Shown here one piece after another: positions 63,826 through 64,000 of a stretch of DNA of 64,000 nucleotides. The position numbers and the translations under genes were made by a program. Under the pieces are notes generated by a model that was not told where the DNA came from, ran no database searches, and saw nothing but the letters and a program-made list of their open reading frames with translations. Position 1 is the first letter of the stretch; each line of letters starts with the position of its first letter. The stretch is from Paraburkholderia tropica (lineage in GTDB: Bacteria; Pseudomonadota; Gammaproteobacteria; Burkholderiales; Burkholderiaceae): positions 248,001 to 312,000 of the forward strand of contig NZ_FNZM01000007.1 of the NCBI RefSeq assembly GCF_900109265.1, in the 5' to 3' direction.

Positions 63826-64000
63826 TTAGATTTCTTGCCAACGTTTTCCGCGATTTCCACATGTCGCTCGCTCGATTTCAGAACTTCGGCGCGCACTTCA
63901 TAGAGCGTATCTCGCGGGTAGCGCGAACCCAGCGGACGACGTGCGGTTCCGAACATTTCGATTTCGGTCGTGGCCTCGACAGGTTTCGTGCGGCTCCAGT
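63822..64000 (-). CDS. C-terminal end of an unidentified gene (runs off the window)
   Basis: 58 codons to a TGA that overlaps the SMP-30 start. The readable part (EIEMFGTARRPLGSRYPRDT, LYEVRAEVLKSSERHVEI) is polar and ends in a Lys-rich tail (GKKSK). It belongs to the same minus-strand operon. The family was not recognised from this fragment. Confidence 0.6.
   Translation of the reverse strand, partial: WSRTKPVEATTEIEMFGTARRPLGSRYPRDTLYEVRAEVLKSSERHVEIAENVGKKSK

Noticed and set aside
1-64000. CRISPR arrays, tRNA or rRNA genes
   Set aside because: No regularly spaced direct repeats, cloverleaf-like sequences or rRNA segments were seen on either strand by eye.

Overview
The window is high-GC DNA from a Gram-negative betaproteobacterium. 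Gene families and gene order (TonB receptor, YejABEF importer, IclR/LysR-controlled catabolic clusters with an OmpC-type porin, TagK-carrying type VI secretion cluster) fit a Burkholderiaceae member such as Paraburkholderia, Caballeronia or Burkholderia. The genus is an inference from style and was not tested. No rRNA, tRNA or CRISPR array was seen.

Layout. (1) 1-13.1 kb: on the minus strand, a TetR regulator, a TonB-dependent receptor and a complete yejABEF peptide importer, followed by an ECF sigma factor, a small membrane protein and the start of an ABC exporter. On the plus strand, LysR, RidA-like and class V aminotransferase genes. (2) 13.1-14.8 kb: a HipA-type kinase toxin followed by its Xre-type partner, toxin gene first. 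(3) 14.9-22.2 kb: a decayed second type VI secretion (T6SS) locus on the minus strand. It has an intact orphan tssG, a broken unknown gene, and a 5' piece of tssF joined to an internal vgrG piece. Between tssF' and tssG lies a visibly AT-richer cargo module: a muramidase effector, four tandem related periplasmic immunity-type genes, a PAAR tip gene and one more exported protein. (4) 22.2-24.5 kb: a spacer, a DUF3592-type membrane protein and a multiply frameshifted gene. (5) 24.5-44.8 kb: the main T6SS cluster. The minus strand carries tssH-tssB-tssC-[amidase-like effector/immunity]-hcp-tssJ-tssK-tssL-tssM. The plus strand carries tagK-tagJ-tssE-tssF-tssG-tssA'. tssA is cut after about 119 codons and fused in frame to the last 67 codons of an IS3-family transposase. 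No intact vgrG is present, so the cluster depends on genes elsewhere or is inactive.

(6) 45-57.4 kb: a small helix-turn-helix-like gene and a broken outer-membrane protein gene, then an IclR-centred catabolic island: FAD oxidoreductase and iclR on the minus strand, and MFS transporter, hydantoinase/oxoprolinase A and B subunits, RidA, an AldA-type aldehyde dehydrogenase and a porin on the plus strand. (7) 57.8-64 kb: a second catabolic block on the minus strand with an SMP-30 lactonase, two related short-chain dehydrogenases, an AAHS-type transporter, a LysR regulator and an enoyl-CoA hydratase.

How the parts work together. In the main T6SS, TssJLM form the membrane complex, TssKEFG the baseplate, Hcp/TssBC the tube and sheath, and TssH recycles the sheath. 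Two intrinsic-terminator-like hairpins sit inside this operon, one in the tssH leader and one after hcp, and could set expression steps. The two effector/immunity modules (muramidase, NlpC/P60-like amidase) both suggest peptidoglycan attack on competitors. The strongest unusual signals are the tssF-vgrG chimera with its immunity array, the tssA-transposase fusion, and the hairpins in the T6SS operon.
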